A stretch of DNA of 64,000 bases from Aureimonas sp. SA4125 (lineage in GTDB: Bacteria > Pseudomonadota > Alphaproteobacteria > Rhizobiales > Rhizobiaceae): NCBI RefSeq assembly GCF_019973775.1, contig NZ_AP025032.1, forward strand, positions 4,830,501 to 4,894,500, written 5' to 3'. Below the pieces are notes generated by a model. The model searched no databases. It saw only the letters and a program-made list of their open reading frames with translations, and had not been told where the DNA came from. A program made the translations under genes and the position numbers. Positions 1 through 9,109 of this stretch are shown here, one piece after another; within the stretch, counting starts at the first letter, position 1; each line of letters opens with the position of its first letter.

Positions 1-848
1 GCGAGGCGCTGCGCGAGCTTCTGGTCCGTCGCCTTGGAACTGGCGGTCGCCAGTGGCGCGAGGCGCGCGCGGAAAGCATCGTCGAAACCGGGAAGGGGCG
101 AGACGGCAGCAAGGATCGTCTCCACCGTCTCGCCGTCGGCAAGCCCCAGCGCCCGGCGCAGCAGCGCGACCGCCGGATCGAGCCCGCCCGCCTCGGTGAC
201 GTGGCGGCGGAGCGCGTCGCGCTTGGACACGATCTCGCCGATCAACTGATCCAGGCCGAACTCGCCGCCGACCGACAAAGCGGCCGCGAAAGCCTCGGCG
301 AGCGCGGCGCGTTCCTCGCGGGGCCGATCGATGCTGCCCGATCCCGTGATAAGCAGGCGCCGCGCCTCGGCAAGCAGCAGCGCCGTCGTGGTGCCGTCCA
401 TCACCTCGAAATGGCCGGGGACGTTCGCCTCCAGCGGAAACTGGTGGAGGATGGCCTCGCAGAACGCGTGGATCGTCTGGATCTTCAGCCCGCCGGGGGT
501 CTCCAGCGCCTCGGCGAAGAGTTTTCGCGCGTCGGCGATGTCCGCGTCCGAGGGCTTGCGGCCGGTCAGCCGGGTCAGTTCGGCTTCCAGCACGGCGCGC
601 GGCGCGGTCGCCCAGGTGGAGAGGCGCTTGAACACGCGGTTCGCCATCTCGGCGGCGGCGGCCTTGGTATAGGTGAGGCAGAGGATCTTCGAGGGCGGCG
701 CCTTGGCGAGCAGCAGGCGCACGACGCGTTCGGTGAGGACATGCGTCTTGCCGGAGCCGGCATTGGCGGCGACGAAGACCGAGCTTGCCGGGTCGGACGC
801 GCCGCGCTGCGCCTGAAGGGTGCGCTCGGAGACCTGAAACCCGGTCAT
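1..848 (-). CDS. addA: Double-strand break repair helicase AddA (N-terminal part, cut by window edge)
   Basis: This is the N-terminal 282 codons of the AddA subunit of the AddAB helicase-nuclease, which resects double-strand ends for RecA-dependent repair in the cytoplasm. The ATG overlaps the addB stop codon by four bases (ATGA), so the two are translationally coupled. Reading the minus strand gives a UvrD-type helicase start: a Walker A motif ANAGSGKTH near residue 30, then a motif-Ia-like stretch LCLTYTKAAAAEM and the motif QTIHAFCEA typical of AddA/RecB. The remaining helicase motifs and the C-terminal nuclease domain lie outside the window. The rest of the visible frame is open. Confidence 0.9.
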   Translation of the reverse strand, partial: MTGFQVSERTLQAQRGASDPASSVFVAANAGSGKTHVLTERVVRLLLAKAPPSKILCLTYTKAAAAEMANRVFKRLSTWATAPRAVLEAELTRLTGRKPSDADIADARKLFAEALETPGGLKIQTIHAFCEAILHQFPLEANVPGHFEVMDGTTTALLLAEARRLLITGSGSIDRPREERAALAEAFAAALSVGGEFGLDQLIGEIVSKRDALRRHVTEAGGLDPAVALLRRALGLADGETVETILAAVSPLPGFDDAFRARLAPLATASSKATDQKLAQRL

Positions 849-3800
849 TCCGTCTCCTCGCCGCTGTCGACGCCGACCGACCATTCGCGCGCCCGCGCCA
901 GATGGTCGTAGGCGCCGGAATAGTCGCCGGCGAGGAAGGGGCGCGGCCGCGAGACGAAGGGCTGGCCGGGATCGCGGTAGGCCGCGATCAGCTGCCGGAA
1001 TTTGGCCAGCGCCGCGTCCGACAGGCTGTCGCCCGTGGTCTCGGCGCCGGACTTCTTGTCGACATGGGTCAGCGTCTCGTCATAGAGTTCGCGCTCGCGC
1101 AGCCTGACATAGAGAAGGTCGGAGACCGAGACGACCGGTCCCTTCGTCGCCGCGAAGGCGCCGAGACGCACCATCGCCCCCTCCAGCGGCAGCTGAGGTG
1201 CCAGAAGCGTGCGCGCCTGCTTCACCGAGGGGCTGGTGCCGGTCTTGAAGTCGATGATCTCGACCGAGCCGTCCTCCATCACGTCGATGCGGTCGGCATA
1301 GCCGGACAGCTCGGTGTCGAGGTCAGCGAAGCGCCACGAGCCCCGCGCCTCCTCGAAACGCCGGATAACGCGCGTCCCGCGCGCGCGCTCCCAGTCGACA
1401 TAGTTCTTCGCCAGCGTCTCCATGCGCGGCCACCAGATCGCCTCGACCTCGGCCGGCAGCTGCTCGGCATCGAATTTTTCCCGCGCGAGCGTCAGCAGCT
1501 TTTCCTCGGCCGCGGGGTCGGCGGGGTCGATGCCGCAGGTGACGAAGCCGGCGAGGACGGCGTGGTAGAGATTGCCGCGGTCGGCAGCGCCGGGATCGCG
1601 CATCAGCGCCGGCATCGGCTCCAGCCGCAGGATCTTTCTCGCATGGATCGCGTAGGGGTCGCGGATGAGGGTCTCAACCTCGGTGACGGAATAGCGGTTC
1701 GGCCGGTCGGCGAGCGGCGGCACTGGCGCCGGGCGCGGGCTGCGCGGCACCTCCGGCAGAAGGTCGAGGCGGCGGGCATGGGCAAGGAAGGCGGCACCCT
1801 CCGCCCGCAGCCGCGAAGCGCCCGTCTCCCCCGCCAGCGTCAGCAGCCGCTGCAGCCAGCGCGAGGCGATCGCGGGGGCGCCGCCGGCGCGCTGCGAGCG
1901 GGTCATCACCACGCGTCTTGCGCCGAGCGCCTGGGTGAAATCATGGGCGGCAAGGCCGATGCGGCGCTCCGGCGGATCGAGCGCGATCTCCGCGCGCATC
2001 AGCCGCGACAGAAAAGCGTCGCTGCCAGCCCGCGCCGGCCAGGTGCCCTCGTTGAGGCCGCCGAGCACCATGGTGTCGACATGCTGCAGCCGCGCCTCCA
2101 GCGTTCCCCAGACGAAGGCGCGCGCCGACAGGCCGCCGCGCGGCCGCACCGTCTCGCCCGCCATCAGCGCCGTCATCACGTCGGAGAGTTCGGAGGGCGC
2201 GAAGGCAAAGCCGGTGTCCGGGCAGGCGACGAGGCCGGCAAGGAAGGTCGCGAGCGCGGCACCTGCCTCCTCGCGGTAGAGCTCCGAGGCGTCGCCGCCG
2301 GGATCGGCAGCGAGGGCTTCCAGCACCTCCGTCACCGCGCGGGCGAAAACGTCGATGGTCGCGGGTGGGGAAGACCGCAATCCGGTCAGCGGCAGGAGGG
2401 CTGCCTCCAGCCGGGCGGAGAGCGTGACGGCGAGGTCGCGGTCGGCCGCCGGCACCAGCCGCACGGGCCGGGGAGGAGCCCGCGTCGCGGCGTCCTCCGC
2501 CGCCGCGCGCGCCTCGGCGAAGATCGCCGCGAGGCGCGCGGCGTCGGCGATGCCGACGGTACCGCGCAGGCCGATGGTCTCGATCGCGCGCGCGGCGCGG
2601 CGCGCCTCGCCCGGCAGGAGGCCGAGCCGCAGCAGCGGGTGCTTCAACAGGCCGACGAGGGCGATCGGGTCGCCCGGCGACAGCGCCGCCTCGACGGCAA
2701 GAGTCAGGAGCGTTCCCGGTGCCGTGGCGGCGAGCGGGCGTCCGGCGGAGTCATTGGCCTCGATGCCGAAGCGCTTCAACTCGGCGACGACGCGGCGGGC
2801 AAGGCTGCGGTCCGGCGTCGTCAGCGCCACCGTCGTGTCCGGTGCCGACAGCGCGTCGCGCATGGCGATGGCGATGGCGAGCGCCTCCTCGCGCTCGTCG
2901 ACCGCCTCGACGAGCGCCAGCCCGTCCAGCGCCGCCGGCGGATGACGCGGTGCGGCTCCGTCCGCCTCGCCCCAGGCGTCGGTCGTCTCGGCCGGGCGCA
3001 GCGCGTCGGCGACGAAGGCGTCGCGCAGATCGGCGGCCGAGTTTTCCGGCGGCGCGATGTGCTCGACGTTTTCGCGCGGGACGAGGAGCCCGGCAAGAAT
3101 CTTCTTCAGCCCGAACTGCGGATGGCCGGGGGCGGTGCCCGAGCGGCCGGGCGACCGGGCGATGTCGATGGCGTCGAAGCCGCGCGGCTCCAGATGCCGG
3201 TCAAGACCCGGCAGCACGAGCGCGCCGTTTTCCAATTGCGCCACCGCGCGCATCAGGGCGATGGTCGCCGGTGCCGTCGCGGTGGAGCCGGCGACGATGA
3301 CGGGGCCGGCCGAGCCGAGACTGCGATAGCGCCCGGCCTCGCGCTCGAGGAAGGCGTTGCGCGCGGATGCGGCGTCCACCGCCCCGCGCTCTGCCAACAC
3401 CGCTGGCCAGCTCTCGGTGAGAATCCGGAGGAAGGTCAGCGTCAGCTGCCACCAGTCGGCGAGGCGGTCGGGGGCAAGCGTCACGAGGGCCGACAGCGTC
3501 GCGGCCTCGTTCACCGTCTCGTCGAGGAGCGTCGCGAGATCCCCGGCGAGCCACAGGGCGTCGGCGGCGGACGCCGGCAGGACGACGGCTTCGCCGGCGA
3601 GAAGCTCCAGCGCACTGGCGTTGAGGCCGGCCTTCCACTGCCGGACGAAGCGGGCGATCAGCATGCGCCGCTCGAGCGGCGACATCACCGGGACGAGCCC
3701 CGCGGCATCGGGCGCGGCAAACAGCGTGGCGTCGTCGTCGTCGTCGTCGCCGATCAGCCGAATGGCGGGGAGGATGGCCGCCTTGCCGCCGAGCGCGCGG

Positions 3801-3982
3801 GCGAATTCCGCGCCGAGGCTGCGGGCGGCGCGGCGTGATGGCACGAAGAGGGTGATGCCGGCCAGCGCCAGCGGATCCTGCGCGGAACGCGTGCCGCGCA
3901 GCACCCGGCCGTCCAGCACCGCCTCGGCCAGGGTCCTCAGGAAGGGCAGGCCGGGAGCGATGGAAAGGACATTGGCGCGCAT
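845..3982 (-). CDS. addB: Double-strand break repair protein AddB
   Basis: This 1045-residue protein matches the usual length of alphaproteobacterial AddB, the partner of AddA in end resection. It has the degenerate N-terminal helicase-like region and a C-terminal PD-(D/E)XK nuclease segment: the sequence EIIDFKTGT, followed by a conserved Gln/Leu stretch, is the nuclease core. It is the fourth gene of a minus-strand unit (divL-like, tsaE/amgK, murU, addB, addA), 83 bp after murU and overlapping addA by four bases. Near residue 80 a run of six aspartates is encoded by an uninterrupted GAC repeat, a possible slippage site. A very long open frame on the opposite strand is a codon-bias shadow. 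Confidence 0.93.
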   Translation of the reverse strand: MRANVLSIAPGLPFLRTLAEAVLDGRVLRGTRSAQDPLALAGITLFVPSRRAARSLGAEFARALGGKAAILPAIRLIGDDDDDDATLFAAPDAAGLVPVMSPLERRMLIARFVRQWKAGLNASALELLAGEAVVLPASAADALWLAGDLATLLDETVNEAATLSALVTLAPDRLADWWQLTLTFLRILTESWPAVLAERGAVDAASARNAFLEREAGRYRSLGSAGPVIVAGSTATAPATIALMRAVAQLENGALVLPGLDRHLEPRGFDAIDIARSPGRSGTAPGHPQFGLKKILAGLLVPRENVEHIAPPENSAADLRDAFVADALRPAETTDAWGEADGAAPRHPPAALDGLALVEAVDEREEALAIAIAMRDALSAPDTTVALTTPDRSLARRVVAELKRFGIEANDSAGRPLAATAPGTLLTLAVEAALSPGDPIALVGLLKHPLLRLGLLPGEARRAARAIETIGLRGTVGIADAARLAAIFAEARAAAEDAATRAPPRPVRLVPAADRDLAVTLSARLEAALLPLTGLRSSPPATIDVFARAVTEVLEALAADPGGDASELYREEAGAALATFLAGLVACPDTGFAFAPSELSDVMTALMAGETVRPRGGLSARAFVWGTLEARLQHVDTMVLGGLNEGTWPARAGSDAFLSRLMRAEIALDPPERRIGLAAHDFTQALGARRVVMTRSQRAGGAPAIASRWLQRLLTLAGETGASRLRAEGAAFLAHARRLDLLPEVPRSPRPAPVPPLADRPNRYSVTEVETLIRDPYAIHARKILRLEPMPALMRDPGAADRGNLYHAVLAGFVTCGIDPADPAAEEKLLTLAREKFDAEQLPAEVEAIWWPRMETLAKNYVDWERARGTRVIRRFEEARGSWRFADLDTELSGYADRIDVMEDGSVEIIDFKTGTSPSVKQARTLLAPQLPLEGAMVRLGAFAATKGPVVSVSDLLYVRLRERELYDETLTHVDKKSGAETTGDSLSDAALAKFRQLIAAYRDPGQPFVSRPRPFLAGDYSGAYDHLARAREWSVGVDSGEETE
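3731..3749. repeat. Trinucleotide repeat inside addB
   Basis: Six consecutive GTC units on the plus strand read as GAC (Asp) codons in addB. The copies are identical in a gene that otherwise mixes GAC and GAT, so slippage in whole triplets could change the Asp tract without breaking the frame. Confidence 0.6.
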
Positions 3983-4065
3983 GCCTTACGGTCTACACGC
4001 CGCCGCCGTGATTCGCGACGCCCGCGGGCCGCGATCCCCCGGAGTTGCGTCTCCGGGCGTCCGGT

Positions 4066-4830
4066 TCAGGCGGCGCTGGCGCTGGCGCTCGCCAGAAACG
4101 TCGCCTCGGCCTCGGCGATCGCGCCGGGGGTGCCGACTGTCAGCCACAGGCCGTCGAGCCTGGCGCCGAACAGCCGGTCGGCCTCGATGGCCAGGTCGAA
4201 GATGCGGTTCAGCGAGAATTTCTCCTCGGCCATGCCGGCAAAGAGCTCGGGCTTCAGGATCGCCGCCCCGGCATAGATGAAGGGCGACATGTCGCGCTCG
4301 CCGACCCGGGCAAGGCGGCCCTCGACGTCCATGGTGAAGTCGCCCTTGCCGTCGTAGCCGGTGGCCTGGCGCATGTCGGCGATGAGCAGCATGGCGTCCA
4401 TCCGGGCGGGATCCCAGAGATCGGTCATGAGGTCGAGATTGTCGCGGTAGCCGTCGATCCAGAACGTGTCGGAATTGATCAGGAAGAAAGGCTCCGAACC
4501 CAGGAGCGGCAGGGCCTTGACGATGCCGCCGCCCGATTCGAGCAGCTTCTCGGTCTCGTCCGAGATGACGATCTCCGGTCCCTTGCGGCGGCGCAGATGC
4601 GCCCGCATCAGGTCGGGGAGATAGTGCACGTTGACGACGATCTTCTCGACGCCGTTGCGCGCGAGCGCCTCGAGCCCGTAATCGATCAGTGCCTTGCCGC
4701 GCACCGCGACGAGCGGTTTCGGGATGGTCGAGGTGATCGGGCGCATGCGCTTGCCGAGGCCCGCGGCCAGCACCATCGCGGTCTTCGGTCGGAACTTGTC
4801 ACGTCGCGTCATCATGTCGGCCTCGAGCAT
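4066..4830 (-). CDS. murU: MurU-like N-acetylmuramate-1-phosphate uridylyltransferase (NTP transferase family)
   Basis: This sugar-phosphate nucleotidyltransferase has the signature AAGLGKRMRP, then PKPLVAVRGK, and a DxD-like metal site in INSDTFW. MurU turns MurNAc-1-phosphate into UDP-MurNAc in the cell-wall recycling route that bypasses de novo synthesis. The start was placed at the ATG whose A is the last base of the upstream TGA (TGATG), giving 254 residues; the longer frame would run 36 bases into the upstream gene. The upstream gene carries an AmgK-like kinase domain that would supply MurNAc-1-phosphate, which supports the assignment. Related GlmU or RmlA enzymes also use this fold, so the substrate is inferred from context. 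Confidence 0.85.
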   Translation of the reverse strand: MLEADMMTRRDKFRPKTAMVLAAGLGKRMRPITSTIPKPLVAVRGKALIDYGLEALARNGVEKIVVNVHYLPDLMRAHLRRRKGPEIVISDETEKLLESGGGIVKALPLLGSEPFFLINSDTFWIDGYRDNLDLMTDLWDPARMDAMLLIADMRQATGYDGKGDFTMDVEGRLARVGERDMSPFIYAGAAILKPELFAGMAEEKFSLNRIFDLAIEADRLFGARLDGLWLTVGTPGAIAEAEATFLASASASAA

Positions 4831-6356
4831 CAGCGGGCTCCCGGCGCGTCGCCGATTAGGCCCCACCGGGAATACAGGGTCTTCAGCGCGGCCAGCGCGG
4901 GATGATCCAGCGTGCGCGCCAGGTAATCCTTAAGCCGGGGAATGTGACGCAGATATTGCGGCTTGCCGTCGCGTTCGTCGAGACGCACGAAGATTCCGAG
5001 GATCTTCGAGGCTCGCTGCGCCGCCATGATCGCGTAATCGCGCTCGAAAGCGTAGGCGTCGAAGCTGCCCTGAGCCCTGCGTGCGGCGGCATAGGCCGCC
5101 ACAAGCCGCATTTCCAGCTCCGGCGCGACGTCGACGCGGGCATCCTGCGCGAGCGAGGCGAGGTCGTAGGCGGCAGGCCCGATCATCGCGTCCTGGAAGT
5201 CGACGAGGCCGATCCGGTCGAGGCCGGCGCGATCCTCGCGCCAGACGATGTTCGGCGAGTGCAGGTCGCGCAGGACGAGGCTCGTTTCGGCCTCGCGCAG
5301 GGTGTCGAAGAGATCGCCCCAGACGGCGACGTATTCAGACCGCTCGGCATCGGTCGCCTTCGCGCCGCGCATGCGCGGAAAATACCAGTCGAGGAGGAGG
5401 CCGACCTCGATCGCCATGGCGCGGCGGTCGAAGTCCGGCACGGCGTGGACGGTGTCGCCCGCGACCGGCAGGACCGCGTCCCAGCCCCTTGCATGGAGTT
5501 CCGCCAGCATCAGCGCGGCCGCCTCGTAGCGCTCGGGGATGGGGCGTCCGGCGGCATCGAGGACGGTGCCCTCGCCGAGATGCTCGATCAGGACGAAGCC
5601 CTGATCCAGATCGGCGGCAAACACCTCGGGCGCGGCAAAGCCTTCGGCTCGCAAGGCTCTGGCGACGGCAACGAACGGTGCGACGTCCTCGGCGATGTGG
5701 GCGATGCGGGCATAGGGCAGGCCGCCCTCAACCGGCAAGCCTTGCGTCTGTCTCGGCGCATCCATCAGAAGCGCCGGCGCGCCGCCGCGCAGGACGCTTT
5801 CGTAGCGCCGCGGCGAAGCGTCGCCGAAGAAGCGTCTGCGCTGGCAGACAGGCTGGGTATCGGCGTCGAGGAAGGCCCGGATCGCCAGCGTCCGCCGCAG
5901 CCGCGACAATGCCTGCGGCGTCCCGGAAATCTCGGCGCGACGGCCCTCGCCGTCGATCGACAGGCCCACGCGCAGGCTGGAGGCGAGAAAGACGGCGGGC
6001 GCCCGCTCCGGCCATTCGCAAAGGACGATGCCGGCCTCCGCCGCTTCGTCGAAGCCAAGCTCGTCGAGCTCCGATTCCTCGGACAGGCGGTAGAGGTCGA
6101 AATGCGCGATCGGCGGGGCGGTGTCGTAGGTCTGGACGAGCGTGTAGGTCGGGGAGGGCACGTCGAGTCCCGGCGCGTTTGCATGCGCCTGGATCATCGC
6201 GCGGGCGAGCGTCGACTTGCCGGCACCGAGATCGCCGGAGAGCGCGACGACGTCGCCCTGCCGCAGCAACAGAACCATGTCCTCGCCGAGCTGGCGCGTC
6301 GCGTCGTCGTCGGCAAGGTGCAGGACCAGAGGCGCCGCCAGCGCGTTCTCGCTCAC
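4830..6356 (-). CDS. Bifunctional TsaE / AmgK-like phosphotransferase fusion
   Basis: Two domains sit in one 508-residue chain. Residues about 1-155 are TsaE, the ATPase of the tRNA t6A37 threonylcarbamoyl machinery: Walker A LSGDLGAGKSTLA, then PSPTYTLV, HFDLYRL and CEWPER. The rest, from about residue 180, is an aminoglycoside-phosphotransferase/choline-kinase fold with LIEHLGEG, the catalytic loop LRDLHSPNIVW and the metal motif LVDFQDA, closest in context to AmgK (MurNAc/GlcNAc anomeric kinase). The start is GTG overlapping the upstream TGA (GTGA); the far longer open frame upstream belongs to another frame of the kinase gene. Such fusions are known in Hyphomicrobiales. It lies directly before the MurU-like gene, suggesting a complete MurNAc salvage pair. 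Confidence 0.9.
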   Translation of the reverse strand: MSENALAAPLVLHLADDDATRQLGEDMVLLLRQGDVVALSGDLGAGKSTLARAMIQAHANAPGLDVPSPTYTLVQTYDTAPPIAHFDLYRLSEESELDELGFDEAAEAGIVLCEWPERAPAVFLASSLRVGLSIDGEGRRAEISGTPQALSRLRRTLAIRAFLDADTQPVCQRRRFFGDASPRRYESVLRGGAPALLMDAPRQTQGLPVEGGLPYARIAHIAEDVAPFVAVARALRAEGFAAPEVFAADLDQGFVLIEHLGEGTVLDAAGRPIPERYEAAALMLAELHARGWDAVLPVAGDTVHAVPDFDRRAMAIEVGLLLDWYFPRMRGAKATDAERSEYVAVWGDLFDTLREAETSLVLRDLHSPNIVWREDRAGLDRIGLVDFQDAMIGPAAYDLASLAQDARVDVAPELEMRLVAAYAAARRAQGSFDAYAFERDYAIMAAQRASKILGIFVRLDERDGKPQYLRHIPRLKDYLARTLDHPALAALKTLYSRWGLIGDAPGAR

Positions 6357-8917
6357 TCCGCGGCCTCGCCGAGTGTCCGGTCGCCGGCGGGGAAGCGGCA
6401 GATCACCGTCGTGCCGCCGCCCTTGGAGGAGTCGATGGCGATCGAGCCCTTGTGCAGGTCGAGAAAGCTTTTCACGATCGACAGGCCGAGGCCCGCACCC
6501 GAATTGCGGCCGCCGACAGGATCGGACTCGAAGCGCTCGAAGACCCGGGCGATCTGGTCGGGCGCGATGCCCGGTCCCTCGTCGTGGACGAGGAAGGCGA
6601 CCTCGCCCCTCTTTCGTACCGCCTTGACGGCAATGGTCGAACCGGCCGGGGCGAAATTGGCGGCGTTGGACAGGAGGTTGAAGAGGATCTGCGTCACCCG
6701 GTGCTCGTCCGCGCGAAAGCTCTCGCCGGCTTCGGAGACATCGATGTCGATGCCGATGTCGTTTTCCTTCAGCCGGTCGCGAACCGCCTCGGCCGCCTTG
6801 TTCACGGTCTCGGCGATGTCGACGTCGGACATTTCGAGATCCATCGTACCGGCATCGATCGAGGCGAGATCGAGAATGTCGTTGACGATGGTCATCAGCG
6901 AGGAGGTCGAGATCGAGATGTAGTCGAGATATTCGCTCTGGCGTTCCGTCAGCGGGCCGGTCTCCGTCGAGCGCAGCAGCGCGGAGAAGCCGATGATGTT
7001 CGTCAGGGGCGAGCGCAGCTCGTAGTTCACGTGCTTGACGAAGTCGGTCTTGATCCGGTCGGCGACTTCCAGCGCCTCGTTGCGCTCGCGCAGCATCAGT
7101 TCGGCCCGGCGCGCGTCGGAAATGTCGGAGAAGGTCAACATGCTCTGCCCGTTCGGCAGCGGCACGATGCCGTAGCTCGCGATGCGTCCGTCGGCGAGGG
7201 CGAACTCGCCCGAGGTCGCTTCGCGGGCGCCCTCGTCGAAGGCCGTGACAGCCTGGCAGAAGAACGGCCAGTCGACAGGGGGGCGATCGTCCTCCGGCGG
7301 GCTGATCGATACCGCGACCGTCCTGCCGAGCGTATTGACATGCGGCTTGGCGGCGAGGAATTCCTCCGAAAGCCCCCACATCTCGCCGAAGGCGGGGTTC
7401 GACAGGCGCAGACGGCCGTCCTGGCCGAACACCGCGACAGCCTCGCTGAGATAGTCCAGCGTCTCGCCCTGCAGCTGCACGAGCGCTTTCAGACGGCTCT
7501 CCAGTTCCAGCTTCTCGGTCAGATCCTCGAACACCCAGGTCGCCCCGCCCTGCGGCGCCGGGCTGACGAAAATGCGCAAGGTCCTGCCATCGGCGAGGTG
7601 CCACATGAGTTCCGTCGGCTCGGTGGCGCGATAGGCGGCGATGATCTCGTGCTTGAGGTCGCGCAGCGAGCGGTCCTCGGGCAGCGTGCCGCGCGAGCGC
7701 AACTGGTCCATCATCGCGACATGATCGGGCGAGGAGTCGAGATAGGCGCTGGTCAGGCTGAACAGCCGCTGGAACGCGGCGTTGTAGTAGTTGAGCTGGG
7801 TCTTCTCGTCGAAGCGCGCGACGGCCGTCGTCAGATGGTCCAGCGTCTCCGAATGGCTCTTCACCGTCTGGCTGAGTTCCTGCCGTACGGCCTCGGCTTC
7901 CGAGACGTCGACCGCAAGGCCCGCCGAACCGAGGGGACCGGCGGCATCGATGACGCTGAAGCTGCGGCGGTCGGCGTCGACGACGGTCGTCAGCCTGTCG
8001 ACGAACACGCGCTTGGTTTCGAGCGCAAGCGCGATCGCCGTTCGGTCCTGCTGGCCGAGAAACTCGAGTTGCCGTGCGACGGCGTCGGCGACCCCATTGC
8101 CGTCGACGGCGGCCGCATAGGCCCGGTTGACCCAGACCAGCCGGCCCGCGCGGTCGCGCAGCCAGACCGGCATCGTGAGCGCGTCGCAGAGGCTCTGCAA
8201 GGTCTCGACGGTCTCGAGCAGGCTGGCATGCTCGCGCTTCAGGCGTGTCAGCTCCTCGCGCAGGCCCGACAGCGGCGAGAAGCGCACCGTGGCCAGCGCG
8301 CCGACGGTGCGCCCGGCCACTTCGATCGGCTGGCCGTCGAGATGATCGATGGTCAGGGCGAAGCCTTCCGCGTGGGTCTTCAGGCGGTCGATCAATCCCT
8401 CGAGGCGCGCCGCCGCCGGACGGGGCAACCATTCGTTGAAGTCGAGGAAACGGCGCGGGTCGGCCGGCGCGCCGGTCGCGGAAGGCAGGGTTCCCAGGAT
8501 GTCGACGACGCGCTCGCCGGAATAGACGACGACCTGATGGTCGTCACCCGACAGAAGGGCGCCGCGCTTTTCCGCCTCGAAGCGACTTTCGGCCAGTTCC
8601 GCCCGCAGCTGTTCGTTCTCTTCCTCGGTGCGGGCGCGCTGCTGGATCAGCCAGACCACCGCCAGCATGGCAACGCCGACCACGAGCGCGAACAGTGCGA
8701 GATAGAGGATGTCGTCTGCCGGGATGTCGATCCCAAGATGCTGCTCGATCGATTGAGCTCGCGCCGGACCTGCCGGCAGAGCCAGAATGGCCGAACTGAT
8801 CGAGCCGCAGACCCATCGTCGCCAGGCGGGACCGGATGCGCGTCGAAGGGCCCAAGGCCCGTGCCGGCCGGATCTTTCGATCCGGTCCGCCCGCCATGTC
8901 TGCATCATCGAAGGCAT
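6353..8917 (-). CDS. DivL-like PAS sensor pseudo-histidine kinase
   Basis: This 854-residue membrane protein has an N-terminal hydrophobic stretch and a clear transmembrane helix near residues 70-90, a linker rich in charged residues, several PAS-like segments, then dimerisation and ATPase domains. The H-box reads FVKHVNYELRSPLTN, so the phospho-accepting His of SHELR is Tyr (residue 632). The codon is TAC at 7024-7022. The ATP-binding boxes look intact: NLLSNAANF, DEGPGI and GAGLGLSIVKSF. Tyr in this position is the hallmark of Caulobacter DivL, a kinase-like cell-cycle regulator acting on CckA. The gene heads the unit with tsaE/amgK, murU and addBA, its stop overlapping the next start. DivL orthology is inferred from the Tyr substitution and architecture. 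Confidence 0.82.
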   Translation of the reverse strand: MPSMMQTWRADRIERSGRHGPWALRRASGPAWRRWVCGSISSAILALPAGPARAQSIEQHLGIDIPADDILYLALFALVVGVAMLAVVWLIQQRARTEEENEQLRAELAESRFEAEKRGALLSGDDHQVVVYSGERVVDILGTLPSATGAPADPRRFLDFNEWLPRPAAARLEGLIDRLKTHAEGFALTIDHLDGQPIEVAGRTVGALATVRFSPLSGLREELTRLKREHASLLETVETLQSLCDALTMPVWLRDRAGRLVWVNRAYAAAVDGNGVADAVARQLEFLGQQDRTAIALALETKRVFVDRLTTVVDADRRSFSVIDAAGPLGSAGLAVDVSEAEAVRQELSQTVKSHSETLDHLTTAVARFDEKTQLNYYNAAFQRLFSLTSAYLDSSPDHVAMMDQLRSRGTLPEDRSLRDLKHEIIAAYRATEPTELMWHLADGRTLRIFVSPAPQGGATWVFEDLTEKLELESRLKALVQLQGETLDYLSEAVAVFGQDGRLRLSNPAFGEMWGLSEEFLAAKPHVNTLGRTVAVSISPPEDDRPPVDWPFFCQAVTAFDEGAREATSGEFALADGRIASYGIVPLPNGQSMLTFSDISDARRAELMLRERNEALEVADRIKTDFVKHVNYELRSPLTNIIGFSALLRSTETGPLTERQSEYLDYISISTSSLMTIVNDILDLASIDAGTMDLEMSDVDIAETVNKAAEAVRDRLKENDIGIDIDVSEAGESFRADEHRVTQILFNLLSNAANFAPAGSTIAVKAVRKRGEVAFLVHDEGPGIAPDQIARVFERFESDPVGGRNSGAGLGLSIVKSFLDLHKGSIAIDSSKGGGTTVICRFPAGDRTLGEAAE

Positions 8918-9040
8918 GCCCCCGTCCTTCGTTGCGACTGATCCCCGCCGCGCCTGTCCGCACCGGCTGACGGGGATGATTCGGCCAACTTAACCGCTCC
9001 GCAAATCGCGGCAAAGCACAGCCATGCACCTGCGGGACAA

Positions 9041-9075
9041 AAAGAAAAGCCGCCGGGAGGTTGCTCCCCGGCGGC
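9041..9075 (-). terminator. Intrinsic terminator of ahcY
   Basis: On the minus strand a GC-rich stem (GCCGCCGGG pairing with CCCGGCGGC) is followed by TTTTCTTTTTG. It starts 35 bases after the ahcY stop codon and separates ahcY from the divL-like gene downstream. Confidence 0.85.
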
Positions 9076-9109
9076 TTGTCTGAATCGGATGCCGAAAGCA
9101 GCGTTGAGC

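Noticed and set aside
785..3838. 1017-codon open frame on the plus strand across addB
   Set aside because: It is antisense to a clear addB, has Arg/Ala/Gly-rich shadow composition and no family motif.
5081..8941. 1286-codon plus-strand frame over the divL-like and tsaE/amgK genes
   Set aside because: The minus strand encodes recognisable motifs throughout; this frame is a codon-bias shadow in GC-rich DNA.
8918..9040. CtrA box upstream of the divL-like gene
   Set aside because: Only one TTAA half-site (near 8991) is present; the TTAA-N7-TTAA pair is lacking.
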